A DNA stretch of 64,000 bases, taken from Pipra filicauda (taxonomy: Eukaryota; Chordata; Aves; Passeriformes; Pipridae). The stretch lies in assembly GCF_003945595.2 (NCBI RefSeq), contig NW_024103862.1:1350501-1414500 (forward strand), in the 5' to 3' direction. The notes beneath the pieces were generated by a model. It did not search any database and had not been told where the DNA came from. It saw nothing but the letters and a program-made list of their open reading frames with translations. A program made the translations under genes and the position numbers. Positions within the stretch are counted from its first letter, which is position 1, and every line of letters starts with the position of its first letter. This document shows, piece after piece, positions 52,446 to 63,172 of this stretch.

Positions 52446-54526
52446 GTATGTAAAGTGTGCTTTGCAACAGGTCTAAAAATGCTTATGTGTCTGGCATGAT
52501 TATACCAGGTAACTTTTTGAATTACCTGTGCTGTAGACATTCATTGCAACAATCTTTTCTTTCTTTTTTACCTGTGAGCCTGAAAAGAATCCATGATGAT
52601 GCAATGTGAATCTATTGATTTCATCCCACAAACAATCTGTGCTTTATCTGAAATGTTTTAATCTAACTGCATGAGAGGTCAGACTGTTAGGATAAACTAA
52701 CACAGGCTGTGCTTGTGAAGCACAGTCTTCGAATATTGCACCCAGTTCTTGTTTTATAACAGCTTTTTCCTGAAGTATGTTGAAACGTAAAGCCAATGCA
52801 AAAAAGTGCTATAATGATAATTTGAGAAGTAGAGTCAGAGATATAAAGAGTTCGATTCATTTATCTTGTCAGAAAAAAAAAAGAAGACCAACAGATTATT
52901 TGATTATAGCGTGCAATATCCTTGAAAGGGAAAATTGCTAAGTGTAAGAGGGTTCTTCACTTTATGAAGGCAGGCATAACCAAAACCAATGCTTGGAATT
53001 TGAAAATTATTTGAGCTGAAAAAGGTACATGGTTTTAATTGTGAGTGTAACCAACTACTGAAAAATATGGCACAGAAAACAGTAGTTTCTCTATTGAAAA
53101 AGAAGAGAGGACATGAAGACAAATTTTACCCAAAGACAAGTTACCAAAATGGTGAAAAATATTTTAGTGGTGAAATGTAACAAGACCTAGAAGTAAGACC
53201 AGAAGATTTTATGGGTCATTTTGCTCCTAAATCTGTTTGGCTGCTGTTGAAAGAGAAAGAACTTTAAATGTCATGAGTGAAATAAATTGTATTGGCAGTG
53301 AAATATATCAGACATGTACTTTCAGGTTTAAGAAATATTGTAAAGCTTTTATTACAGCATCATTCTGGGTGTTGTTGGTTGCACTGTATTGCCAGTTAAA
53401 CTTTAATGTGGCTTGCTTTTCCTATGAAATGTAAGAATATATTTGAACTCAGAAAGGGGTTATGAAATAGGTCTACTTGTGTCATTGCTTAGCTTGAATT
53501 TTGCCAGAACTCTGTCCTCCATGTTTTTGAACAAATTCATTTCTCCCCTTTCTGTTCCTTTCTGCCCGTGGAGGCAGAAGTAGTGACTGTCCAAACTTTT
53601 CACACAATGGAAGGAAAACTGTTGACATCCCATTGTTCTGTTCTCTTGCTTAATCATACCACTGGGGAAAAAGCTTACTACATTATCAAATTCACTCATG
53701 ACTTGCACCTTCTGTGTCCTTGTAGTATAGCCTGGCTGCAGAAACTATACTTTGTAACAAACCTCATGTCTTCCTGTTGCTTTTACATCTAATTTTCTGT
53801 AAAGTAGGCCTTCTTTGATCCCCAATGGAGAGAGTTGTCATGGAAGAAAGTAGAAAGAAATTAACTTTATTTAGTGCTGAACATGAATACAGATGATTTA
53901 CATAGTGATCTGTGGCAAAACTGACAGTGGTGCTTTCTCCATCTCTATTAGTAATTAGAGAAAAAAAAAGGCTGCTTCTGACTAAAGTGGAAATGTCAGA
54001 GGGATTCACTTTTAATGGAGTAGCTGTAAATATTTGCAAGATAAAATGATGAGTCAGTCTCATAGATTTGCTTTAATTATCTTTTAATTTATGCTAATCC
54101 AAAAATCTGCTACTGAACTGGTATTCTTTAGTACAAGGTATAAAACCAGCAATACCTGATTCTGAGTTTCCTGCCATTATTAATTAAGTCACTATTAATC
54201 ATACTACTACAGCCCGGGGCAAAATTTACTTTTTAATAAACATGACAGATGTACCTCTCTGTGCTTTTATTTGGAGTTTGACACAATCTAATTTATCAAA
54301 GAGTAAAGCTAATAGGTTTCTAATCAGCAGAATTTCAAAGGAGGTCTGTTTATCTTCAATACCATACAAAAATAATCTTTAGAATCTTTTTTTGGCATAA
54401 TAACCTGAACTGTACTTTGACTTCTGCTTTCCAGTCTGACAGTGAAGTAATATGCATAAAGATACTGGATTTCTTTTCTTCAGAAGTTTCAAAAGATCCT
54501 GTTTTATAGACTATTTGCAAAAAAAA
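52446..54526 (+). other. DNAJC5B intron after first coding exon, no further exon seen
   Basis: Scanned for the next expected coding block (KLALKYHPDKN through the YDKYGSLGLYVAEQFG stretch) on the plus strand without success. The sequence is AT-rich. ORFs at 53460-53708, 53568-53792 and 53764-54063 are unrecognised. Confidence 0.6.
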
Positions 54527-54988
54527 TCATAGAGTGATTTGGGTTGGAAGGGACCTTAAATATCATCTAGTTCCATTCCTCTGTCCTGGGCAGGGACACC
54601 TTTCACTATACCAGGTTGCTCAGAGCCTCATCCAGTCTGGCTTTGAACACTTCCAGGGACGGGGCATCCACAGCTTCTCTGGGCAACCTGTTCCAGTGTC
54701 TCACCACCCTCACAGTTAAGAATTTCTTCCTAATATCTAATCTAAACTTAGCCTCTTTCAGTCTATAGCCATTCCCCCTTGTCCTATCACTGCATACCCT
54801 TGTCAAAGGTCCCTCTTCAGCTCTCTTGTAGGCCCTCTAGGTACTGGAAGATCCCAGTTAGGTCACCCTGAAAGCTTCTCTTTTACAGGCTGAATAATAC
54901 TGCTTCTCTTAGCCTTTCCTCATAGGAGAGGAGCTCCATTCCTCTAATTAACTTGGTGTCCCTCCTCTGGACTTGCTCCAACAGGTTG
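54527..54988 (-). mobile_element. CR1 LINE 3' fragment, minus strand
   Basis: It starts at the CATAGAGTGATTTGGGTTGGAA complement of a CR1 3' end. It carries the RT C-terminus (HWNRLPREAVDAPSLEVFKARLDEALSNLV reading at 54606-54700) and extends to the family segment just before, ending at GGACTTGCTCCAACAGG. It closely resembles the copy at 51161-51480, including the AGGCCCTCTAGGTACTGGAAG segment, so both are one subfamily. It sits just left of the tRNA array. Confidence 0.93.
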
Positions 54989-55211
54989 ATACCTCTGTGA
55001 CAGAGTATAATGGTGATTAAGAAATTTATTAGGAAATATGTGAAGTACTCTGAATGGCATTTAATTACTGCCAAACAAGGAGGGATAATGTTTTGCCTAT
55101 GCCAATGACCTATGCTACTCCTGATGCAGTCTTTGGGTACAACAGAGGCTCCCCACAGACCCAAGAGGACAAAGGACACCTATGAGTCCAGGTAATGGGA
55201 ATTAAAAACTT

Positions 55212-55284
55212 TGGAGAATGCGGGCATCGATCCCGCTGCCTCTCACATGCTAAGCGAGTGCTCTACCACTTGAGCTAATTCCCC
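55212..55284 (-). tRNA. tRNA-Ala (AGC), unit 1, intact
   Basis: A complete 73-base cloverleaf. The acceptor stem GGGGAAT/ATTCTCC carries the G3:U70 pair that identifies alanine tRNA, with discriminator A73. The anticodon AGC is at 55249-55251 in loop TTAGCAT. The A-box region (TAGCTCAAGTGG) and B-box region (GGGATCGATGCCC) both fit the vertebrate tRNA-Ala pattern. A T5 terminator follows (complement of 55204-55208). Position 26 is A where the other units have G. It decodes GCU after inosine modification, and other GCN codons by wobble. Confidence 0.96.
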
Positions 55285-55604
55285 ATCCTTCAGCTCTGCC
55301 TGAGGGCCTCTCCCCTCCCATGCAGCTACCCCTGATTAAGGATGCCCTGCACCCAAAGCCTGGGCCTCCCACTGGCGTTGCTCTCACACCACCCCACCCC
55401 CCTCACTTTCCCGCAGGAGGTGCAGACAACTCTGGTGGTCAGGACCAACATCTCCAGCCCAGGGTTCACTCCAAACTGCTTGTCCAGTTGTATTCCTAAA
55501 CTGAGGCAAGAGCTCAAGGCTGGGCAACCATTGAAGAGGAGCCACCTGGGCAGGGCCAAAAACACAGCAGTGCCACAGGATCTGGGCCAGAGCTAAAAGG
55601 ACAC

Positions 55605-55693
55605 TCCTTCGAGCCGGAGTTGAACCAGCGACCTAAGGATGGCCGTGGAAGGGAGCCTACAGTCCTCCGCTCTACCAGCTGAGCTATCGAAGG
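55605..55693 (-). tRNA. tRNA-Tyr (GTA) with intron, unit 1, intact
   Basis: 89 bases: a 73-base mature tRNA interrupted after position 37 by a 16-base intron at 55641-55656 (GCTCCCTTCCACGGCC in gene sense). The anticodon GTA is at 55658-55660. The C1:G72 pair and discriminator A73, the tyrosine identity elements in eukaryotes, are present. The T arm is GCTGG-TTCAACT-CCGGC. All eukaryotic tRNA-Tyr genes need splicing, so the intron is expected. A T4 terminator lies on the 3' side. Confidence 0.96.
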
Positions 55694-56394
55694 AAGCACA
55701 GGGCCATGACCACTGCCTCACCCATCACACACTCATCCAGCACTTCCACAGCCATGGCACAGCATCATGCCTCTCTTACAACATCCTGCTTCAAACTGCC
55801 ACACCTCCAACATCACAACACCTTGATCAATCCCTTTAGCCCATCAATCATGCAAGCCACAAACAGAACCACTCCCTGGTTCCTTGGACATCAGCGATAG
55901 CTGGACTCTCCTCACTACCACGCAGAGCTTACCCATATCCTTCTGCAACTTCTCTTCATTCCCTTTCACTCTGCTGTCTTCTGCCCTCTGCTCAAGCATC
56001 AAACTAAGCAAAACTGTTCCATAACCTACACCTAAGCAATAGAAGGTCATGTGCAAGTCCTCTGAATCTCTCTTTCTCCAAGCTGAATATGCTCACTCTC
56101 CTCAGCCCATCCTTAAAGAGAAATCTCCATTCTTTGGGATCCTTGGTGGCCCTCCACTGAGGTTGCTCCATTTCATGGATTTGTTTTCTGTACTGGGTTT
56201 GATATTTGAGAACTGTCAAGCAAAGACAGAGAAAATCAGTTCTTCTGTCAAACTGCCCGTAGTGCTTTTGATACAGCCCCGGATGTTCTTGTCTTTTGTA
56301 AATCTGGGCACACCATAAATCTCCCCACAGCCCCCAGTGGACAGAGGGATCCCACCAAAGGGTCCTGTGTCCAGGCCATGGGAATGAAAAGCAT

Positions 56395-56467
56395 TGGAGA
56401 ATGCGGGCATCGATCCCGCTGCCTCTCACATGCTAAGCGAGCGCTCTACCACTTGAGCTAATTCCCC
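56395..56467 (-). tRNA. tRNA-Ala (AGC), unit 2, intact
   Basis: Identical to the unit 1 gene except for G at position 26. The G3:U70 pair, all stems, and the A and B boxes are intact. The anticodon is at 56432-56434. A T4 terminator is the complement of 56387-56390. Confidence 0.95.
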
Positions 56468-56790
56468 ACCCTGCAGCTCTACCTGAGAGCCTCACCCCTC
56501 AGAGACACTCACCACTGATTCAGGAGGCCCTGCACCCACATTGGCATTGCTCTCAGACCACCACCAGCTCATCCACTCACTTTTCTGTTTGAGGTGCCCC
56601 TTACAACCTTAGTGCTCAGAAGCACCATCCCCATCTTACAGTTCACCCCAAAATTTCCTTGGTTGGTCATCTTCCTAAACTCAGGCAAGAGCTCACAGCT
56701 GAGTAGCCTTTGAAGGTAATTCACCTGGAAAGAGCCAAAAAGGCAGCAGCACAGCAGGATCTGGGCCAAAAGGACCCTCCAAAAGGACAC

Positions 56791-56879
56791 TCCTTCAAGC
56801 CAGAGTTGAACCAGCAACCTAAGGATGGCTGTGCAAGGGAGCCTACAGTCCTCCACTGTACCAGCTGAGCTATCAAAGG
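56791..56879 (-). tRNA. tRNA-Tyr (GTA), unit 2, diverged
   Basis: Length and 16-base intron (56827-56842) are kept, and the anticodon GTA is at 56844-56846. The copy carries about ten substitutions relative to unit 1. In the acceptor stem, T5·G68 and G6·T67 are wobbles. In the T stem, G52·T62 adds a second wobble. The D arm reads GCTC/CAGT instead of GCTC/GAGC, breaking the 13:22 pair. Two changes fall in the intron. The B box TTCAA is intact. It may be a weak gene or an early pseudogene; C1:G72 and A73 remain. Confidence 0.75.
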
Positions 56880-57620
56880 AAACACAGGGCCATGCTCACT
56901 AACTCACCCATCACACACTCATCCAGCACTTCCCTCGCCACTGCACACCATCTTGCTTCTATTCTAACATCCTGCTTCAAACTTCAAGCAGCCCCAGCTC
57001 CAAAATCACAACACCTTACTCAATCCCTTTTGCATGTCAAATCATACAAACCACAAACAGAAAGCTCCACAAGCTCCTTGGATATCATCTACAGCTGAAC
57101 TCTCCTCACAGCCAAATAGAGCTTATCTATATCCTGCTACAACTTCCCTCCATTCCCTTTCACTGTGCAGTCTTTTGCCCTCTGGTCAAGTACCACATGA
57201 AAGGAGAGTCATTGCTTTATTCCTACAAACTGGAAGGTCATGTGTAAGCCCTCCAAACCTCTCTTTCCCCAGGGTGAACATTCCCATTGTCCTTGACCCA
57301 TCCACCTAGAGGAATCCCTCCATTCCTTGAGATTTTTGGTGGTCCTCTTCTGAAGTTGCTCCATTTCATTAATGTCTTTCCAGTACACAGGATCTCAAAA
57401 CTGGACACATTAATTGAGATGACATTTTCCATCTATCAAGGAAAGTGGGAAAAAACAAGGTTCCCTGTTAGATTGGCCATGCTGCTATTAATGCAGAATT
57501 GGATGTTCTCCTACTCTTTGTACTGTGGGTAGGCTGCAAGCACTCAAGGCCCCAAGAGGACACAGGACCCCTGGAAAAGGACCTTGTGTCTAGGCAATGG
57601 GACACATGAAAATGGAGCAC

Positions 57621-57693
57621 TGGAGAATGCGGGCATCAATCCCACTCCCTCTTGCATGCTAAGCGAGCACTCTACCACTTGAGCTAATTCCCC
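57621..57693 (-). tRNA. tRNA-Ala (AGC), unit 3, decaying
   Basis: Acceptor stem with G3:U70 and the anticodon AGC (57658-57660) are intact. The near-universal C56 of the T loop is T, which should break the C56-G19 tertiary contact and weaken the B box. The anticodon stem has a C29/A41 mismatch. G10·T25 and T50·G64 are wobbles. The T4 terminator is kept. Probably non-functional. Confidence 0.7.
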
Positions 57694-58011
57694 ATCCCAC
57701 AACTCTGCCTGAGGGTCCTCTCCCCTCCCAGACACCTACCCCTGATTCGGGATGCCCTGCACCCAAAGCCTGGGCATTCCATCATCCTACTCTCATACCA
57801 CAAACAACATTCCTTCTATATGTGACCCCAAATAAAATCAGTGGTCAAGACCACAACTCCCTGACCAGAGTTCTCCCCCAAAATATCTTGTCTGGTTGTC
57901 TTCACGACTAAAGATCAGAGCTCAGCAGTGGAGAGCTCTTGAAAAGAGGCCACTTTGGCAGGGCCAGAAGTCAGCGGTGCCGCAGGACCTAGGCCAGAGC
58001 CAAAAGGACAT

Positions 58012-58087
58012 TCCTTCGAGCCGGAATTGAACTAGCAATCTAAGGATGGCCTACAGTCCTCCGCTCTACCAGGTGAGCTATCGAAGG
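58012..58087 (-). pseudogene. tRNA-Tyr (GTA) copy with 3-base intron remnant, unit 3
   Basis: 76 bases. Acceptor stem, C1:G72 and anticodon GTA (58052-58054) are kept. The intron is cut from 16 bases to GCC (58048-58050), a 13-base loss between two GCC repeats that suggests slippage. The intron's splicing structure is gone, leaving a 10-base anticodon loop if unspliced. The T stem has an A52/C62 mismatch and the A box has C at position 15 where a purine is expected. Most likely a dead copy, though a tRNA search tool may still report it. Confidence 0.85.
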
Positions 58088-58619
58088 AAGCACAGGGCCA
58101 TGACCACTACCTCACCCATCACACACTCATCCAGCACTTCCACAGCCACAGCATGGCTTTAGGCACAGCATCATGCCTCTGTTACAACATCCTGCTTCAA
58201 ACAGACTCAGCTCCAACATCACAACACCTTGCTCAATCCCTTTAGCCCATCAAATCATGCAAAACCCACAAAAAAGAAACACTCCACAAGCTTCTTGGAC
58301 ATCATCTTCTACAGCTAGACTCTCCTCACGGCCGAACAGATCTTACCCATATCCTGCTGCGACTTTCCTTTATTCCCTTTCACTGTGCTGTCTTTAGCTC
58401 TCCAGTCAAGAACCAGACAAATATACAGACACTCCTCTACTCGTGTATGCTGGAGGGTGGTGAACAAGACCTCTGATTCTCTCTTTCTCCAAGTTGAACT
58501 TTCTCACTCTCCTCAGCCCATCCTCAAAGAGGAATCTCTCCATTCCTTGAGATACTTGGTGGCCCTCCACTGAAGTTCCTCCACTTCATTGGTGTCTTTT
58601 ACAGTACTGGGGATGCAAT

Positions 58620-58873
58620 TTGGAAAAGGCCACAAGTTGCACCAGAAGAGGTTTAGATTAGGAAAAAATTTTCATGGAAACAGTTGTAAAGTATTGCAAC
58701 AGTCTGCCCAGGGAATTGGTGGAGTCACCGTCCCTGCAAGTGTTAAAAAATATGTCACTATGGCACTTGAAGACATGATTTAATGATGAATCAGGTGGTA
58801 GTGCTGGGTTGATGGTAGGACTTGATTATCTTAAAGGTCATTTTCAACCTTAGCTATTCTATGATTCTGTGAT
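58620..58873 (+). mobile_element. CR1 LINE 3' fragment inserted in unit 3
   Basis: The end of CR1 ORF2 (LPRELVESPSLQVLKN-like, disrupted) and the 3' UTR end in ATTCTATGATTCTGTGA at 58857-58873. Unit 1 provides the empty version of this site: its GTACTGGG...CTGTCAAGCAAAG at about 56192-56224 runs across the point where this element is inserted. The insertion therefore came after, or in only one branch of, the unit multiplication. It is in the opposite orientation to the tRNA genes. Confidence 0.9.
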
Positions 58874-59054
58874 CTGTCAAGCAAAGAGAGAGAAAGTCAG
58901 TTCCATTGTTGAACTGCTGTAGTGCTCTTGACACAGCCCTGGGTGTCCTTGCCCTCTGTAAATCCAGGGCACATCATAAATCTCCCACATCTCTTAGGGG
59001 ACATGGGACTCCCACCAAAGGGCCCTGTGTCCAGGCAAGAGGAAGGAAAAGTTT

Positions 59055-59127
59055 TGGAGAATGTAGGCACCGATCCCACTGCCTCTCTCATGCTAAGCGA
59101 GCGCTCTACCACTTGAGCTAATTCCCC
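59055..59127 (-). tRNA. tRNA-Ala (AGC), unit 4, decaying
   Basis: Acceptor stem with G3:U70, discriminator A73 and anticodon AGC (59092-59094) are intact. The anticodon stem has a G30/A40 mismatch and the T loop has lost the conserved A58 (now G). Two T-stem changes keep pairing: 50:64 is T-A in place of C-G, and 51:63 is G·T. The T4 terminator is present. Function is doubtful. Confidence 0.7.
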
Positions 59128-59454
59128 ATCCCTCAGCTCTGCCTGAGGGCCTCTCCCTTCACAGGCACCCACCCTGATTCAGGATGCCCTGCACCCAAAG
59201 CCTAGGCCTCCCATTTGCATTGCTCTCACACCATCACCTCCCCACTCACTTTCCTGCTGGAGGTGGCCATGAAAAACACTAGTGATCAGGACCACCATCG
59301 TCCAGCCCAGGGTTCAACCAAGTCTGCCTTGACTGTTTCTCTTCCCAAAGTCAGGCAAGAGCTCAAGGCTGGGCAGCCCTTTGAAAGAGAGCCACTGGGG
59401 CAGGGCCAAAAACTCAACAGTGCCACAGGATCTGGGCCAGAGCCAAAAGGACAC

Positions 59455-59543
59455 TCCTTCGAGCCGGAGTTGAACCAGCGACCTAAGGATGGCCGTGGAA
59501 GGGAGCCTACAGTCCTCCGCTCTACCAGCTGAGCTATCGAAGG
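59455..59543 (-). tRNA. tRNA-Tyr (GTA) with intron, unit 4, intact
   Basis: Identical to the unit 1 tRNA-Tyr over all 89 bases, including the intron (59491-59506). The anticodon is at 59508-59510. The T4 terminator is kept. Flanks to its right are also nearly identical to unit 1 for about 290 bases. Confidence 0.96.
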
Positions 59544-60065
59544 AAGCACAGGGCCATGACCACTGCCTCACCCATCACACACTCATCCAGCACTTCCACA
59601 GCCATGGCACAGCATCATGCCTCTCTTACAACATCCTGCTTCAGACAGACTCAACTCCAACATCACAACACCTTGATCAATCCCTTTAGCCCATCAATCA
59701 TGCAAGCCACAAACAGAACCACTCCCTGGTTCCTTGGACATCAGCGATAGCTGGACTCTCCTCACTACCACACAGAGCTTACCCATATCCTTCTGCAACT
59801 TCCCTTCATTCCCTTTCACTCTGCTGTCTTCTGCCCTCTGCTCAAGCATCAGACAAAGGATAGCATTTCCTTTACTCTGTAATCTCCTACAAGCATGAAG
59901 AACATGTGTAAGCCTTCAGATTACTTCTATAGTCTGAACATTCTTACTGTTCTTGGCTCTTCCACAAAGACAAATTCCTCTATTCCTTGAGATTCTTTGT
60001 AGCCCTTCACTAACATTTTTCCATTCACTAATGTTTTTCCTGTACATGCGATCACTTGCTCTCAA

Positions 60066-61407
60066 GTGTCCTGGTGGCCTGGTCACTGCACTTGGTTCAT
60101 GTGTGCCTTCTACGCAGAGGCACAAAGTTGGGCACTGTCATGTCTTTACTTCACAGGTAGTTAAACATCACATAGTTGCTCCCTCCCTACCTCCCCTGCA
60201 GTGGGATGAGGAAGAAAACTGGGGAAAAATAAAAGAGGTAAAATTCATGGATTGAGTAACCACCTCATTTGTGAGTTCTTCCTTTTCCTCCTCCACTTTC
60301 AGCAGCTTCCTCTCTTCCTCCTTTTGTTCTTGTAATGGCCCTGCTTTGGAGTACTCTGCATTGTCCACTTCTTCCTCCTGTTCACTCCTAGAAGAAGCTC
60401 CTTCATCCCTTATTAAAAGACTTGACTTCTACTTCCAATACTTCTTCTTGTGTGTAGGGGCAACTGTTATTAGTACAGGTTGGTTCTTCGGTTCACATGC
60501 AGTGTCTGTCACTGGGACTGGGATAGCCAAAGTGCCTGTCATTTTGTTGTCAGATACAAAGACCTTCTCTTCTCCTTGACGTTACTGAATAGTGCTGAAC
60601 AGGGCTTGCTAGGCCTGAGCCAGGCCCCAGCACATTGCAGCCATTTGTTTCTCTCTGGAATTACCAGGGCAATAGCATCCTTTTCCCAAATATTTTACTA
60701 GTTTTTCAGGATTCTGCACTTGTTCAGGAGTGAAATTCCAAAATGTTAGAGATGCCCTCTGTCTTAGGCACTTGTCCACACACATCCTGCCACTCAGAAC
60801 TGTTCAGCCTCAGGGCAGATATCTGACTGGTATTCTTAAATAGTTGTTTGAGCCTAAACAAGGCCTGAAATACAATCAGGAGATCTAACAACAGGAACAT
60901 ACCGGTTTGAACATCCTGACAATATTCAGTTCTCAAGAGCTATTGTAATTAGCCTGAAGGATAAGGGGAAGATGGAGGAAGGTGTCTGCCCCATAGGTTG
61001 GCTCTCCGGGGCGGAAAGGTAAAGGATGTAATTAGGAATAGTTTCCAATAGATGGCTCTAGAAGTACAGAGAAAACAGCAATACTTGATTACAAATACCA
61101 GATTAGTTTCACAACTATTGATTTTATCATATCATAAGCCAGTGTTACAAAGTACGACATGATAACCTTAACCCAGTCCCCAGAGGTGATAAACAGCAAA
61201 ACAGGGAACATATACGGCAAGTAAGATGAACATATAAGGCAACTCTGAGAACAGACTTAACACCTCTGAAAGCAAATAAATCAACATTGGGACCAACTAC
61301 TATTAAACTAAATGATGAATGCTTACAACAAATTTGTTTTAACATACTCTGGTCAGATTTGTCATTATCTAAACCCTTTGAGCCCCATGCTGGGCACCAA
61401 AAAGAGC
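60066..61407 (-). mobile_element. ERV internal 5' region (leader/gag side), decayed
   Basis: This stretch follows the LTR at 61408-61910 in minus-strand sense. Directly beside the LTR (about 61388-61405) is a sequence resembling a lysine-tRNA primer-binding site, TGGTGCCCAGCATGGGGC on the minus strand, as expected for an ERVK-type element. Beyond it are unrecognised minus-strand frames (60724-60936 and 60168-60368, the second Glu/Lys-rich) that occupy the gag position. They have stops and no intact gene. No pol, env or second LTR is present. The left edge is set where the tRNA unit's own sequence stops, around 60060-60070. Confidence 0.65.
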
Positions 61408-61910
61408 TGTCATGGTTTAACCCAGCAGGCCGTTGAACACCACACAGTCAGTCAAACGCTCCATCCTGCATGAGAGATGGAGAGAACTGGAAGCAAAAGG
61501 AAAATTTGTGGGTTGAGAAAAACAGGACAGAAAAGGAAGGGGAAATGTCAATAATAATAACAGAATTAGAACATACAAAACAAGTGATGTACAACATAAT
61601 CTTTCTACATTTGCTGAATGATGCCTAGACAGCCATTTTCCAAGCAGTGGCCCCCAGCCATCTTTCCCTCGAGTTTATATGTTGAACATGATATGACATG
61701 GTATGGAATGTTCACCTGTCTCAGCTGTGCCTCCTAGCTTCTTGTGCCCCCAGTCTCCTCACTGGTGATGTGGTGTCAGAAGCTGAAAAGTCCTTGACTT
61801 AGCGTAAACTTTGCTTAGCAACAACTATAACATCAGTGTGTTTTCAATATTATTCACACTCTAAATCCAAAACATAGGTATTAGGAAGAAAATTAACTCT
61901 CTCCCAGACA
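61408..61910 (-). mobile_element. ERVK-type 5' LTR, avian
   Basis: A 503-base LTR with matching ends: on the minus strand it opens TGTCTGGGAGAG at 61910 and closes CCATGACA at 61408. The pattern follows a widespread avian LTR (GAGTTAATTTTCTTCC near its start, GTCAAGGACTTTTCAGCTTC inside, GGTTAAACCATGACA at the end). A TATAAA-like box lies at about 61675-61680 in minus sense. A primer-binding-like site follows directly, so this is the 5' LTR of a truncated provirus. Confidence 0.85.
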
Positions 61911-62135
61911 AAATGTATTTATAACAGGTATACTACTCTAAATGCCATCTATCAGATAATGAGGAAAGTCACAGAATACTTTCCCTCAATCCAGAGGCCT
62001 TGATGCTGTCAGAGAAGCCTGGGATGCTGTCATCTACTATGCTGCCTAGGTTTGATGCAAGCTTCCCACAGCCTCCAGAGGACAAGGAAACCTCACCGAA
62101 GGACCCTGTGTCTAGGCAAGGGGAAGGAAAAGTGT

Positions 62136-62208
62136 TGGAGAATGCGGGCATCGATCCCGCTGCCTCTCACATGCTAAGCGAGCGCTCTACCATTTGAGCT
62201 AATTCCCC
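62136..62208 (-). tRNA. tRNA-Ala (AGC), unit 5, intact
   Basis: All stems paired, G3:U70 present, A73 present, anticodon AGC at 62173-62175. It differs from unit 2 only by A at position 16 (AAATGG in the D loop), which as I recall is the form in human tRNA-Ala. T4 terminator present. Confidence 0.95.
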
Positions 62209-62536
62209 ACCCTGCAGCTCTACCTCAGGTTATCTCCTCTCCCAGGTACCCACCTTTGATTTGGGATGCCCTGCACCCAAAGCCTGGGCCTGCTATTGGC
62301 ATTGCTCTCACACTACCACCCACTTGCCCTTGACTTTCTTGCTGAAGATGCCCCCTTACAAGACAAATCTTAGGACCACTATCCCCTGCCCAGGGCTCAC
62401 CCTGGGCAGCCTTTGCTGGTTGTTTTCTCTTGCAAAAGGAATGTCCCAAAGCTTGGACAGACATTTGAAGGGGATGCACTGGATAGGGCCAAAAGTCAGC
62501 GGTGCAGCAGTGTCTGGGGCCAGAGCCAAAAGACAC

Positions 62537-62625
62537 TCCTTCGAGCCGGAGTTGAACCAGCGACCTAAGGATGGCCGTGGAAGGGAGCCTACAGTCCTCC
62601 GCTCTACCAGGTGAGCTATCGAAGG
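62537..62625 (-). tRNA. tRNA-Tyr (GTA) with intron, unit 5, position-15 variant
   Basis: 89 bases with the standard 16-base intron (62573-62588) and anticodon GTA at 62590-62592. The only change from unit 1 is C at position 15 (AGCTCACCTGG), where tRNAs have a purine that pairs with base 48 and where the A box prefers a purine. The same change is in the broken unit 3 copy. All stems are otherwise intact. Possibly reduced but not clearly lost function. Confidence 0.88.
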
Positions 62626-63154
62626 AAGCACAGGGCTATACCCACTGCCTCGCCCATCACACACTCATCCAGCACTTCCACAGCCATGGCACAGCATCAT
62701 GCCTCTGTTACAACATCCTGCTTCAAACAGACTCAACTCCAACATCACAACACCTTGCTCAATCCCTTTAGCCCATCCTATCATGCAAACCACAAACAGA
62801 ACCATTCCAGAAGTTCCTTGGATTTCATCTTCTACAGCTGGACTCTCCTCAAACAGAGCTTACCTATATCTGGTTGCATCTTCCCTTCATTCCCTTTCAC
62901 TCTGCTGTCTTTTGCCCTCTGGTCAAGCATCAAACAAATATATAGCCTTTCCTCTATTCCATAACCTTCTGCAAGCCTGAAGGTCATACAGAATGTCATA
63001 CAGTCATACTTTGAATCTCCTTTTCTCCAGCCTGATCATACCCACTTTCCTCAGTCCATCCACACAGAGAAATCATCCATGCCTTGAGATTCTTGGTGGC
63101 CCTCCACTGAGATTGCTGAATTTCATTGATCTTCCCTCTACAGAAAATTCCTGG

Positions 63155-63172
63155 TGGCCCTCTAGAGGGCCA
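63155..63172. repeat. 18-base perfect palindrome
   Basis: TGGCCCTCTAGAGGGCCA is its own reverse complement. A second CTAGAGGGCCA follows at 63176-63186, indicating a small local duplication within the CR1-like part of unit 5. Confidence 0.95.
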
